Assembly (NCBI GenBank): GCA_017446265.1
Contig: JAFSRD010000039.1
Location: 30,396 to 94,395, forward strand
DNA length: 64,000 nt
Direction of reading: 5' to 3'
Source: Treponema sp.
GTDB lineage: Bacteria; Spirochaetota; Spirochaetia; Treponematales; Treponemataceae
Part shown: piece by piece, positions 45,433-54,498 of the stretch
Layout of the letters: every line of letters begins with the position of its first letter
How positions within the stretch are numbered: position 1 is the first letter of the stretch
Notes under the pieces: generated by a model
Told to the model about the DNA's origin: nothing
Databases searched by the model: none
The model's input: the letters and a program-made list of their open reading frames with translations, nothing else
Program-made: the position numbers and the translations under genes

Positions 45433-46803
45433 ATGGCAAAACAAAGTAAATTCACAAAAGGGTGCGTTAATCTGGTAAATCGCTTTTTGCCCGATCCGTT
45501 TATCTTTTGTGTTGTTCTGACAATCATCGTATTCATTTTTGCGATGCCGGCAACAGGCTCTGGCCCTATTGCTGTTTTAAACGCATGGGGTGCAGGTGTA
45601 TGGGGATTGCTTGCATTCTCCATGCAGATGGCGTTAGTTCTTGTACTTGGAAATGCATTTGCAACAGCTCCTGCCATTAAAAAAGTCATCTCTAGCATTG
45701 CAAGTACGGCAAAAACACCGTTTTCCGCGATTGTTATCGTAACAGCTGTTTCAACACTGTGCTGTTTTTTGAATTGGGGCTTTGGTCTTGTTGTAGGCGC
45801 ACTACTTGCAAAAGAAGTTGCACGCCAGTGCAAGGGTGTTGACTATCGCCTTTTGATTGCGTCGGCATACTCTGGCTTCGTAGTATGGCACGCGGGCATT
45901 TCAGGTTCAATTCCGCTCGCGCTCAATACTGCCGGTGCAACGCTTTCAAACGTTACAGGCGGCGCAGTCACAGAACCGATTTCTACAAGCCAGACGATTT
46001 TTGCTCCGTGGAATTTGATTATGTGCTTAATCATTTTAGTAGGCATTCCGCTCATTTTAGCAAAACAACATCCAGCTCCAGAAGATACGATTACTGTTGA
46101 CCCAAATCTCCTTGTAGAAGAAGAGCGCGTGTACAAAAAACCTGAAACGCCTGCAGAAAGAATTGAAAACAGCATGGTTCTCAGCATGATAGTCGGTTTG
46201 GCAGGTGTACTCTTTGTCGTGCTGTATTTTATCAAAGCTGGTGTTATGAACGGTTTGAATTTGAATACAGTAAACTTCATCTTTTTGATTCTTGGCATTT
46301 TGTTCCATAAAACGCCAATCCGCTATGTTCACGCCATCACTGACTCTGCAAAGGGAGCTGCAGGCATCATCTTGCAGTTTCCGTTCTATGCAGGCATTCA
46401 GGCGCTCATGGTGTTTTCCGGCGCAAGCGGTCAGTCTCTTGCTGGCGTCATTTCAAATTTCTTTGTAAACATTTCAAACCAAATTACATTCCCAATTTTC
46501 ACGTTCCTGTCTGCAGGCATCGTAAACTTCTTTGTTCCTTCAGGCGGCGGACAGTGGTCTGTACAAGGACCTATCATGATGCCGGCAGGTCTTGCACTCG
46601 GCGTTCAGCCTGCGATCACCGGTATGGCGATTGCCTGGGGCGATGCCTGGACAAACATGGTTCAGCCGTTCTGGGCGCTTCCCGCACTCGGCATTGCAGG
46701 TCTCTCTGCACGCGACATTATGGGCTATTGCATCATCACGCTGCTCTTTGCAGGAGTTGTTGTGTGTGCAGGATTTCTCTGCGTCGGATTTTTCTTTACA
46801 TAG
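45433..46803 (+). CDS. atoE: Short-chain fatty acid permease, AtoE family
   Basis: 456 residues with about 11-12 membrane helices. Hallmarks of AtoE-type carriers are the N-terminal FLPDPFIFCVVLTIIVFIFA and the C-terminal FVPSGGGQWSVQGPIMMPAG. It should move acetoacetate, butyrate or similar acids. It heads an operon with a two-subunit CoA-transferase, so uptake and activation are linked, or CoA-dependent acid excretion in a fermenter. An upstream open stretch lacks a ribosome site, so the ATG at 45433 is firm. Confidence 0.92.
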   Translation: MAKQSKFTKGCVNLVNRFLPDPFIFCVVLTIIVFIFAMPATGSGPIAVLNAWGAGVWGLLAFSMQMALVLVLGNAFATAPAIKKVISSIASTAKTPFSAIVIVTAVSTLCCFLNWGFGLVVGALLAKEVARQCKGVDYRLLIASAYSGFVVWHAGISGSIPLALNTAGATLSNVTGGAVTEPISTSQTIFAPWNLIMCLIILVGIPLILAKQHPAPEDTITVDPNLLVEEERVYKKPETPAERIENSMVLSMIVGLAGVLFVVLYFIKAGVMNGLNLNTVNFIFLILGILFHKTPIRYVHAITDSAKGAAGIILQFPFYAGIQALMVFSGASGQSLAGVISNFFVNISNQITFPIFTFLSAGIVNFFVPSGGGQWSVQGPIMMPAGLALGVQPAITGMAIAWGDAWTNMVQPFWALPALGIAGLSARDIMGYCIITLLFAGVVVCAGFLCVGFFFT

Positions 46804-46862
46804 AGTGAATAACGCTTGTGCATGTGCTCATGTGCAAGCGTATTTGTAGTGGAGGTTATATT

Positions 46863-47528
46863 ATGCCGAAGTTTGTATCAGTAAAAGAAGCGGCAAGTCA
46901 AGTAAAAGACGGCATGACCGTAATGATTGGTGGGTTTCTCGGATGCGGCAATCCCCATCATATCATTGACGAAATTGTAAAAAGCGGCGTCAAGAATCTT
47001 ACCATCATTGCAAACGATAGTCCGAAAACGGGCTACGGTCTTGCAAAGCTAATTGACAATCATCAAGTAAAACTCCTCATTGCGTCGCACGTCGGCATGA
47101 ATCAGAATGTCGCAGACCAGATGAACGCAGGGCAAATGGAAGTGAACCTCATTCCGCAGGGCTCGCTCGCAGAAATGGTTCGTGCAGGCGGCGGTGGATT
47201 AGGAGGCATTATTACCCCTACGGGATTGGCAACGCCGGTAGAAGAAAGCCCGTGGACACACAGCAAAATAACGATTGACGGTAAAGAATACCTTGTAATG
47301 AAGCCGCTTCATGCAGACATTGCGCTTCTCGAAGCTCATACGGTAGACAAAGCTGGCAACTGCTGGTTTAAAGGCACATCGCGCAATTTCAACGATTTAA
47401 TGGCAACCGCTGCCGATACGGTCATTGTGGAAGCCAATCACCTTGTAGAAATTGGCGGCATTGAGCCAGAAAATGTTATGGCGCAAGGAATCCTTGTTAA
47501 ATATGTTGTAGACGGAGGTGCTTTATAA
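46863..47528 (+). CDS. atoD: 3-oxoacid/acetate CoA-transferase subunit A
   Basis: 221 residues, the alpha subunit of a class I CoA-transferase. It binds CoA and forms a heteromer with the next gene product. GMTVMIGGFLGCGNPHHIID (glycine-rich loop) and GLGGIITPTG are family features. GTGGAGG precedes the ATG at 46863, 60 bases after atoE. Its TAA shares a base with the ATG of the beta subunit (TAATG), so the subunits are made together. Confidence 0.93.
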   Translation: MPKFVSVKEAASQVKDGMTVMIGGFLGCGNPHHIIDEIVKSGVKNLTIIANDSPKTGYGLAKLIDNHQVKLLIASHVGMNQNVADQMNAGQMEVNLIPQGSLAEMVRAGGGGLGGIITPTGLATPVEESPWTHSKITIDGKEYLVMKPLHADIALLEAHTVDKAGNCWFKGTSRNFNDLMATAADTVIVEANHLVEIGGIEPENVMAQGILVKYVVDGGAL

Positions 47529-48184
47529 TGGACAAAGAAGAAGTCAAAGCAACAATCGCAAAACGCGTTGCAAGAGAATTAAAAGACGGCGATGTTGTAA
47601 ACCTCGGCATAGGCATACCAACGATGGTTCCAAATTATCTTCCTTCTGGCGTAAATCTTACGCTTCATGCAGAGCTTGGCTGCGTTGGTGCAGGACCGCG
47701 CCCTGCAGAAGGTAAAGAGGATTACTATGTTGTAGACGCAGGCGGCGCGCCGTCAAGTGCAATGCCTGGTGCATCATTTGTGAACAGCGCAACATCTTTC
47801 TGCCTTATCCGTGGCGGTCACGTAGATGCAACAATTCTCGGCTGCCTTGAGTGCGATCAAGAAGGCAATCTTGCAAACTGGATCATTCCAGGCAAAAGAA
47901 TGCCTGGCATGGGCGGCGCGATGGACCTTGTTGTAGGTGCAAAAAAAGTTATCGTTGCAATGGAGCACACTGCAAAAGGCGCGCCAAAAATTTTGGAAAA
48001 ATGCACATTGCCTTTGACAGCTGCAAAATGCGTAGACATGATTGTTACAGAAATGGCAGTAATCAATGTTACGCCAAAAGGTTTGGAACTTGTAGAAATC
48101 AATTCTGAGTTTACAACGGAGCAAGTGCAAGCTGCGACTGGTGCAAAACTTATCATCGGTGCAAATGTAAAGCCGATGTTCTAA
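47528..48184 (+). CDS. atoA: 3-oxoacid/acetate CoA-transferase subunit B
   Basis: 218 residues, the catalytic beta subunit. The active-site glutamate that forms the glutamyl-CoA thioester is Glu49. The usual S-E-N-G context reads A-E-L-G here (LHAELGCVGAGPRP), keeping Glu and Gly but not Asn. GGAPSSAMPGASFVNSATSF and GAMDLVVGAKKVIVAMEHTA are standard. Together with atoE and atoD it should exchange CoA between acetyl-CoA and a short-chain or 3-oxo acid. A strong terminator follows. Confidence 0.92.
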   Translation: MDKEEVKATIAKRVARELKDGDVVNLGIGIPTMVPNYLPSGVNLTLHAELGCVGAGPRPAEGKEDYYVVDAGGAPSSAMPGASFVNSATSFCLIRGGHVDATILGCLECDQEGNLANWIIPGKRMPGMGGAMDLVVGAKKVIVAMEHTAKGAPKILEKCTLPLTAAKCVDMIVTEMAVINVTPKGLELVEINSEFTTEQVQAATGAKLIIGANVKPMF

Positions 48185-48205
48185 TTCACAACGCTTATCA
48201 ACGCA

Positions 48206-48239
48206 GGCGCATCGCATGACAACGTTCATGCGATGCGCC
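48206..48239. terminator. Bidirectional terminator between atoA and uvrC
   Basis: GGCGCATCGCATGA (48206-48219) and TCATGCGATGCGCC (48226-48239) form a perfect 14-bp stem with a 6-base loop, midway between two convergent stop codons. It is the strongest hairpin in the window, although no long T run follows. Confidence 0.75.
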
Positions 48240-48241
48240 CA

Positions 48242-50296
48242 TCATTCACGTGTCTGCTGTTTCCCATATTCCGGTTCGTCCTGTGCAGCTAGTGCAGCAT
48301 TTGCCAGTTCATCCATGTAGCGCGCAGATGCCGCACGGTGCGCGGTGCTTCCTGCTGTGTGGAGCGATTGCGCTGCTGTCGCTTTTTTTGCCGCTCGTTT
48401 TTCGTGCAAGCGTTTTGCTTCACAAAGGATTGTTTGCGCCGCTTCCGTACTCACGCCGCTGACTTCTGCTATGCGCGCTGCGCTTGCGTTTGCAAGATTT
48501 TCAAGCGTTGCAAACGTTTTTACTAATTTTCGCGCGCGCGCTTCTCCTACATTGGGAAGCTCTAAAAAAATGCTCACCGTGTTTTCTTTTGTGCGCAGCT
48601 GTTGATTCTTGCGCGTTGCAAATCGGTGCGTTTCGTCGCGCACGCGCTGGAGCAGACGCAGCGCATCACTTCTGCGCGGCAGCTGTATGGGCACGCTCTC
48701 GCCGGGTCTGTAGATTTCTTCATCGCGTTTAGCAAGACCTGCAATAGGTATGTTGAGTCCGAGCGAATTAAGCACGCCCTGTACAGCATTCACTTGACCT
48801 ATGCCACCGTCAATGAGCAGCAAATCGGGTAAATCAGATTGCTCATTGACGAGACGCGTGTAGCGGCGGCTTGCCGCTTCGCGCATTGAGGCAAAATCAT
48901 CTATGATGCCATCTGTCGTTTTAAGACGGAAGTAGCGGTAATTTTTTTTGTCGGGATTGCCGTTGTAAAATGTTATTAAACTTGCAACAGGAAATTTGCC
49001 GCCTATATGAGCAATGTCAAATCCTTCAATGCGGACAGGAAGCGTGTCGAGTTTGAGCAGTGTTTTGAGTTCTTCGAGAGCTGGCATGTCGCCGCGCTCG
49101 CGAAGCCGCCTTACAATGTCTTCGTGCGCGTTTTGCCGCGCCATGTTGAGCACCGCCAGATGATACTTTGCGTTTTCTGTTTTGTCGGTAACGGCAACAA
49201 CAGCTGTTTGTGCTCCGAGCGTTTCTGCAAACCAACGCGTTAAATCTCGCGGAGAAAGCGATGTGCGCTCAAAAGAGGTGGAACTCGCGGCAAGCCCGCA
49301 AGGGCGCAACTTCAAGCAGGCTTCCACCTCCTGATTATTAATTAATAAATTTTGGATATAGATGTGCGGCGGCACGTCGTCTTTGCTCGTGTAGTACACG
49401 TTGAAAAATTCGCCTGCAAGTTCTTCGTCTTCGTTCAAGCTTATAACACGATAGTTGTCGCGCCCTTGCAGTTTTCCGTCGCGCAATTTGAGCACGGTAA
49501 AGCTCACAAGCTCGCCCTCGCGCCAATGGGCAATGTAGTCGCGGTCTTCGCTGTCAAATCTTTCCACAACATTTTGATTTTGCATGATTGCAAGCGCATT
49601 GAGTCCGTCGCGTAGTCGTGCCGCTTTTTCAAAATTGAGTTCTGCCGCCGCCTTCTTCATTTCGTTGGAAATTTTCTGCACCGTCTCGTTTCCTTTTCCC
49701 TCAAGGAGCGCGCAGATTTCGCCGATGTATTCATTGTAGGACTGGTGCGAAATTTTTTGGCAACAAGGGGCTTTGCACCATCCCATGTGATAGTACATGC
49801 ACGGGCTTTCGCGCTTGCGCAACGTTTTGCAGTGACGCACCGGATAGATGCGGTAAAGCGCGTCTATAAATGTGTCAAGCGCGCCTACATCGGGATAGGG
49901 GCCGAAATATGTTGAACCATCTTGCAAAATGCGGCGCGTTTTAAAAAAACGAGGAAATGCTTCATTCGTAATGCGCAGCACGGGATACGATTTGCCGTCT
50001 TTCAAATCTATGTTGTAGCGCGGATTGTATTTTTTGATGAGCGTGTTTTCGAGCAGGAACGCTTCGTATTCGTTTGCCGTTGTGATGTATTCGATTGCAT
50101 GCGCATGCGAAACGAGCAGCCGCGTCTTGATGTCTTTGTTCGGCAAGAAATATGAGGAAAGACGATGCTTTAAGTTTTTTGCTTTGCCGACATAAATAAC
50201 GGCGTCTTGTGAATTTTTCCACAGGTAGACGCCACTCGTGGAGGGGGCTTGCAATGCGGTCTGGTGCAATGTTTCTCGTATCGTATTGTTTGTCAT
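48242..50296 (-). CDS. uvrC: Excinuclease ABC subunit C, with an in-frame palindromic insertion
   Basis: 684 residues. It makes both incisions in nucleotide excision repair. Order: GIY-YIG nuclease (GVYLWKNSQDAVIYVGKAKN, about 22-100), Cys-rich region (CMYYHMGWCKAPC), UVR domain (about 200-235), RNase H-like 5' nuclease (FDIAHIGG, LLLIDGGIGQVNA) and tandem HhH (LPNVGEARARKLVKTF). About 30 extra residues (near 317-345, LLINNQEVEACLKLRPCG and onward) sit between IYIQ and the LSPRDLTRWF helix. They are coded by a palindromic DNA element. The C-terminal tail of about 55 residues is also extra. It is divergent from the LamG gene with only 8 bases between starts. Confidence 0.95.
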   Translation of the reverse strand: MTNNTIRETLHQTALQAPSTSGVYLWKNSQDAVIYVGKAKNLKHRLSSYFLPNKDIKTRLLVSHAHAIEYITTANEYEAFLLENTLIKKYNPRYNIDLKDGKSYPVLRITNEAFPRFFKTRRILQDGSTYFGPYPDVGALDTFIDALYRIYPVRHCKTLRKRESPCMYYHMGWCKAPCCQKISHQSYNEYIGEICALLEGKGNETVQKISNEMKKAAAELNFEKAARLRDGLNALAIMQNQNVVERFDSEDRDYIAHWREGELVSFTVLKLRDGKLQGRDNYRVISLNEDEELAGEFFNVYYTSKDDVPPHIYIQNLLINNQEVEACLKLRPCGLAASSTSFERTSLSPRDLTRWFAETLGAQTAVVAVTDKTENAKYHLAVLNMARQNAHEDIVRRLRERGDMPALEELKTLLKLDTLPVRIEGFDIAHIGGKFPVASLITFYNGNPDKKNYRYFRLKTTDGIIDDFASMREAASRRYTRLVNEQSDLPDLLLIDGGIGQVNAVQGVLNSLGLNIPIAGLAKRDEEIYRPGESVPIQLPRRSDALRLLQRVRDETHRFATRKNQQLRTKENTVSIFLELPNVGEARARKLVKTFATLENLANASAARIAEVSGVSTEAAQTILCEAKRLHEKRAAKKATAAQSLHTAGSTAHRAASARYMDELANAALAAQDEPEYGKQQTRE
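49275..49330. repeat. Palindromic element inside uvrC
   Basis: GAGGTGGAA (49275-49283) and TTCCACCTC (49322-49330) are a perfect 9-bp inverted pair closing a 56-base segment with an inner GCCC/GGGC hairpin, followed by an AT-rich flank containing ATTATTAATTAATAA. The whole is read through in frame in uvrC and coincides with residues that look extra compared with other UvrC proteins. Confidence 0.55.
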
Positions 50297-50304
50297 AGTG
50301 AATT

Positions 50305-51813
50305 ATGTTTTTTTATTATAGCAGAAAAATAAAAACTGTGCTTGTCTCTTTTGTGCTGGGCTTTTTTGCGTCTGTGTCATTTTTTGCTACTTCAATTACG
50401 CTTGGCGGAAGCGAGGGTTGGTCAAAACTTTCTGTGCGCCGCGGCGTGACTGAAGGCGTGGGCAGATTCGGCTACTCGTGCATCGAACTTGCAACAGATT
50501 CGCGCACTGCCGATTTTTTGACTGACGTGCTCATAGATTTTGAAGCGCAACCGTTCAAAGACGCGGCAGGAAGGTATACAGTAAACAGCAATGCGCTTGG
50601 CATTTCGCAGCAGTCTGTAATGGGGCACGGAGCTGCTCTCGCACGTGGAACAGGCGGCATTTCAATTAGCGGAAAGCATGGCACCGTGTTTGGAAGTTCA
50701 GGTCCTGCTGGTTCATTTTACATAGAATTTTGGCTCTGTCCGTCTGTCGCGGAAAACGGCGAAATTGTATTTGCGTGGCGCTCTTCACGCAGTTTGCCAA
50801 ATGACATCCTTTATCAGATGATTATTGCACAGTTTTATCGCGGTCATCTTGAATGGACGTTTACCAATTTATTTGACGGTTACACTGGCAGCGACATTGT
50901 GCTTGCAGGCATTACGACGATTGTGCCTGGCTCATGGACGCACCACGCAATAAGCTTTAACGAAGAGAACGGCTGTCTTGAATACCGCGTTGACGGCATG
51001 CTTGAAGCAATTGCATATGCAACATCAAGCACGCGCGATCGCGGCACCGTATATCCTATTTTTTTCGGCGTGCCGGCAGACATTGAACTTTGCCCAAAAT
51101 ACACAGGATTGATTGACGACTTCCGCATTCAAAAAGGCGTGCGCGATGACAGCGGGCAGGCGGAAAACGCGTCGGGGCTGCGATACGCAAAATATAATGT
51201 GAACGGCGGACGCATTGAAACACAGCCGCTTCTTGCTTCAACGGGAGCTACGCTTGAATCTGTTGTTGCAGTGATGAGCGAGCCTGCAGAGACTGCTGTG
51301 CAGCTGTATGTGCGAAGCGGCGAGAATTTTTTTGACTGGACAGATTCATACCCCGCATGGCAACCAATAAAGAGCGGTGAAAAAATTTCAGGCGTGAGCG
51401 GCATGTATTTTCAAGTTGCCGCAGATTTATTTCCTGATGGGAATGGCAGCACTACACCGTCAATCACGCAGTTGCAAATTGCGTATTCTGAGTTGCCTGA
51501 ACCACTTCCGCCATTTGCTGTGCGGGCGTTGCCGGGAAACGGCAGCGTCACCGTCTCATGGAATTATTCAGTTGACGAAAGTACGGGCGGCTACCTTGTG
51601 TACTACGGTACGCGACCGGGAGAATATCTTGGGCGCGTTGCAAAGGAAGGCGCTTCGCCTGTGGACGCAGGAACTGCTTCTTCGCTTACGCTCACAGGGT
51701 TACGCAATGGCACAATTTATTATTTTGCAGTGGCAACATATTCAAAATACGACAGCAGAATTTTAGGGCATATGTCTGCGGAAGTATACGCGCGCCCTGC
51801 AGCAGGAGAGTGA
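50305..51813 (+). CDS. Exported protein with LamG-like and fibronectin type III domains
   Basis: 502 residues. A signal peptide (about 10-30) is followed by a concanavalin/LamG-like jelly roll (about 120-290: SFYIEFWLCPSVAENGEIVF, later WTHHAISFNEENGCLEYRVD, IDDFRIQKG). The C-terminal Fn3 domain (about 400-495) shows VSWNYSVDESTGGYLVYYG and TLTGLRNGTIYYFAVATYS. Such proteins bind glycans or other surface ligands, and the ligand is unknown. The TPR/helical gene starts 3 bases after its stop. The first ATG is only 8 bases from the uvrC start, so the promoter must lie inside uvrC. Confidence 0.82.
   Translation: MFFYYSRKIKTVLVSFVLGFFASVSFFATSITLGGSEGWSKLSVRRGVTEGVGRFGYSCIELATDSRTADFLTDVLIDFEAQPFKDAAGRYTVNSNALGISQQSVMGHGAALARGTGGISISGKHGTVFGSSGPAGSFYIEFWLCPSVAENGEIVFAWRSSRSLPNDILYQMIIAQFYRGHLEWTFTNLFDGYTGSDIVLAGITTIVPGSWTHHAISFNEENGCLEYRVDGMLEAIAYATSSTRDRGTVYPIFFGVPADIELCPKYTGLIDDFRIQKGVRDDSGQAENASGLRYAKYNVNGGRIETQPLLASTGATLESVVAVMSEPAETAVQLYVRSGENFFDWTDSYPAWQPIKSGEKISGVSGMYFQVAADLFPDGNGSTTPSITQLQIAYSELPEPLPPFAVRALPGNGSVTVSWNYSVDESTGGYLVYYGTRPGEYLGRVAKEGASPVDAGTASSLTLTGLRNGTIYYFAVATYSKYDSRILGHMSAEVYARPAAGE
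50315..50323 (-). promoter_or_regulatory. Possible extended -10 promoter of uvrC
   Basis: On the minus strand TGC-TATAAT (-10 at 50315-50320) predicts a leader of about 12 bases before the ATG at 50296, with no ribosome site. It lies inside the first codons of the divergent LamG gene. No clear -35 is present. Confidence 0.35.
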
Positions 51814-51816
51814 TAT

Positions 51817-54477
51817 ATGGACGAGAAGCAAGAGCAGAAAAAACTTATGTTGCGCCGCGCAGAAGCGGCTGTCATGGCGCATGATTTTGAACTTGCTGCG
51901 CGCCTATATAAAAGTTTTCTTAAAGAAGATGAAGAAAATATCGATTTGCTTCGCGCACTCGGAAGCGTGTATGTCAAGGCAGGCAACGATGAAAACGCTC
52001 TTGCATATTATGAAAAAATTAATAATCTTGCGCCAACTGATTTTAATGCGCTCAACAGTCTCGGTGGCATCTACCGTCGATTAAAGCAGTATGAAAAATC
52101 GATTGCCGTTTTAAAAGACGCGCTTTCGCTCGGCGAAGATGACGCACAAGCAAATTACAACCTTGGCTTCACGTACCGCGCGCTGGAACGGTATGATGAG
52201 GCAATAGAATGTTTTAATTCTGTTATTGATGTAAATCCAAACGATGTACTTACGTACAATCACTTGGGCGCAATCTACGCAATGCGCGGCGAATACCAAA
52301 AAGCCATCGCCTCGTATATGCGCGGTCTGCAAGTTGATCCAAATCATCCTGTGTTGCAACTCAATCTTGCAAAAAGCTATAAAGCGCTTCACAATGACGC
52401 TGATGCAGCGATGGCGTATGAAGCAGCTCTCCGTGCAAAACCGGGATGGCGTGAAGCAACAAAAGACTATATCAATTTACTTCTACGTTATCGCCGTACA
52501 AAAGACGCAGAACATCTTGCAAAGAAATCGGTGGCGCTCCATCCAGAAGATGTTGCCATCAGAAATGCGCTTGGTAAAATTTACCTAAAGCAGTTTGATT
52601 ATGAAAACGCTGCCCAAACATTTGAGCGGGCACACAAACTCAATGAAAAAAATATTGATGCATTGATAGGGCTTGCTGAATCATATGAAAAAAATAATAA
52701 AATAAATGATGCACTTGATGCAATTCGCACTGTAGAGTCATTGCAGGACAATGATGATGCAATTAAAAAACAATACGCGCACGTACTTCTTTCCGCTGGT
52801 AAATATGAAGCTGCTGCTAAAAAGATTACACATGTGTACAACAAAGATAAAAATGATGTGGAAACACTAGACTTATGCGGGCAGTATTACATTTGCAAAG
52901 ATGACGAAAATAAAGCAGATGCTTATTATAAAAAAATTCGCACACTTGATCCGTCATATGCTGAATATGAAAAAGAAGCGTCAGCACGGTATCGGCAAAT
53001 CGGGCGGCTTGATAAAGCGCGAACATATGTGAAAAGGTATCTTGCAAAACATAAAGATGATTCAGACGCACTCATTTTATTGGCGCAGCTTGATGAAGCG
53101 GAAAACGATATTACCGCCGCGCTTAACGAATACCGCACAGTGCTCAAATATGACAAAGATAATGTGCTTGCATCTCGTGAAGCGGCTCGCTTTTCTGAAT
53201 TAACTGAATTAATAAATAGAAATCATGTTGATGATGAAGAAGAGTCTTTTGAACGTGCAAACGATATAGAAATAGTAATGGAATCGCCTGAAGATGCACC
53301 AGTAGAAGAAGAAGTTGTTCAGCCGTCACCCATACTTGACGAAGACGATGCATTTGATTTTGATGCAATGGGCGAAAGCCTTTTGAGCGCTGATGATGAA
53401 GTAGACCCGTTTGAAGTTGATAAGCAAGAAGATGAGGAAGACGAAAGCGAGCCAGACGGTCTTGACATGCTCATTCCTGAACGACCGATTGACAAAGACG
53501 GAAAAGATGTGCAACACGGCAATACTGATGATGATATATTTAATAGCAAAGCAGGTCCGTCTTCAAATATTGATGAGGCAATTTCTGGAAGCGCGGACGA
53601 CTCATTTGAAGAAGATGATGCCGGAATTATTCCGCAAGCGGGCAATGCACCGGTATATCAAAACCAATTGTCGCCACCGTCAACTGAACTGTTATCACAG
53701 TCAACTGACATACCGCCGCGTCCATTTGAAATGACACCAGATGCTGATGCGTTTGACAGAGGGCTATCATCACAACCACTTGAAATGGCGCCAGATACTG
53801 ATGCGTTTGGCAGAGGGCTATCATCACAGCCACTTGAAATGGCGCCAGATGCTGATGCGTTTGACAGAGGATTGTCGCCAGCACTTGGAGCTGACAGAAT
53901 TGCCGCAGCACTTGACAAAGCAAATGCAGCGAGCGATTATGCGCTTTCAGAAGCTCGTCGTGCATATGATGCAGCGCATGAAGCAGTTGAAAAAGCAGAG
54001 CGAACTGCTCGCGAGACTGTAGAAAAAGCAGAACAAGCCGCGCGCGAAACTATGGAAAACGCAGAACGCGTTGTACGCGAGTCAGCGCAAAAAGCTGGCG
54101 AAGAGGCAAAACTTGCAGCGGAAGAAGCAAAACAGTCGATTGAGCAAGCAAAAGAAGAAGCACGGCAACTGATTGAACAAGCAAAAGAAGACGTTGCACA
54201 AGTTGGTGTTGTTGCGCGAGACGCTGCAGACGAGGCGATGGAATCTATCAATCAGGCACAAGAAAACGCGAGAGACGCAATACAGCATATGAAAGAAGAT
54301 GCGGCGCAATCAATTAGCGAGATGAAAACGGATGTTGCTGACGCAATCAATGAATTAAAAGATACAGCTGAAAAAGCAAGCGGGCAGCAGCAAGTTGTCG
54401 TAAAAAAAACAAAAGGTTTGCTTGCCCTTGCCGCACAAATCAGGCAAATGCTTAATCTCGACAGAACTGTTAATTAA
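51817..54477 (+). CDS. Large TPR protein with acidic linker, 18-residue repeats and helical tail
   Basis: 886 residues with four regions. Residues 1-470 hold about twelve TPR units (NIDLLRALGSVYVKAGNDEN, later DVLTYNHLGAIYAMRGEYQK). Residues 470-635 are acidic and disordered. Residues 636-689 hold three tandem copies of an 18-residue unit (P-[FL]-E-M-x-P-D-x-D-A-F-x-R-G-L-S). Residues 700-865 form an Ala/Glu/Lys-rich helix with 11-residue periodicity (AERTARETVEKAEQAARETM), which resembles apolipoprotein- or LEA-like amphipathic helices. It has no signal peptide, so it is probably a cytoplasmic or peripheral membrane scaffold. It follows the LamG gene by 3 bases and is preceded by AGGAGA. Confidence 0.8.
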   Translation: MDEKQEQKKLMLRRAEAAVMAHDFELAARLYKSFLKEDEENIDLLRALGSVYVKAGNDENALAYYEKINNLAPTDFNALNSLGGIYRRLKQYEKSIAVLKDALSLGEDDAQANYNLGFTYRALERYDEAIECFNSVIDVNPNDVLTYNHLGAIYAMRGEYQKAIASYMRGLQVDPNHPVLQLNLAKSYKALHNDADAAMAYEAALRAKPGWREATKDYINLLLRYRRTKDAEHLAKKSVALHPEDVAIRNALGKIYLKQFDYENAAQTFERAHKLNEKNIDALIGLAESYEKNNKINDALDAIRTVESLQDNDDAIKKQYAHVLLSAGKYEAAAKKITHVYNKDKNDVETLDLCGQYYICKDDENKADAYYKKIRTLDPSYAEYEKEASARYRQIGRLDKARTYVKRYLAKHKDDSDALILLAQLDEAENDITAALNEYRTVLKYDKDNVLASREAARFSELTELINRNHVDDEEESFERANDIEIVMESPEDAPVEEEVVQPSPILDEDDAFDFDAMGESLLSADDEVDPFEVDKQEDEEDESEPDGLDMLIPERPIDKDGKDVQHGNTDDDIFNSKAGPSSNIDEAISGSADDSFEEDDAGIIPQAGNAPVYQNQLSPPSTELLSQSTDIPPRPFEMTPDADAFDRGLSSQPLEMAPDTDAFGRGLSSQPLEMAPDADAFDRGLSPALGADRIAAALDKANAASDYALSEARRAYDAAHEAVEKAERTARETVEKAEQAARETMENAERVVRESAQKAGEEAKLAAEEAKQSIEQAKEEARQLIEQAKEDVAQVGVVARDAADEAMESINQAQENARDAIQHMKEDAAQSISEMKTDVADAINELKDTAEKASGQQQVVVKKTKGLLALAAQIRQMLNLDRTVN
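53722..53880 (+). repeat. Tandem 54-bp repeat, three units, inside the large TPR gene
   Basis: Units at 53722-53775, 53776-53829 and 53830-53880 (last one slightly short) are nearly identical. They code for 18 residues each and are multiples of three, so gain or loss of a unit keeps the frame. The near identity suggests recent duplication and possible length variation between strains. Confidence 0.85.
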
Positions 54478-54498
54478 TGGCTTTGCAGCTCTGCCGTA

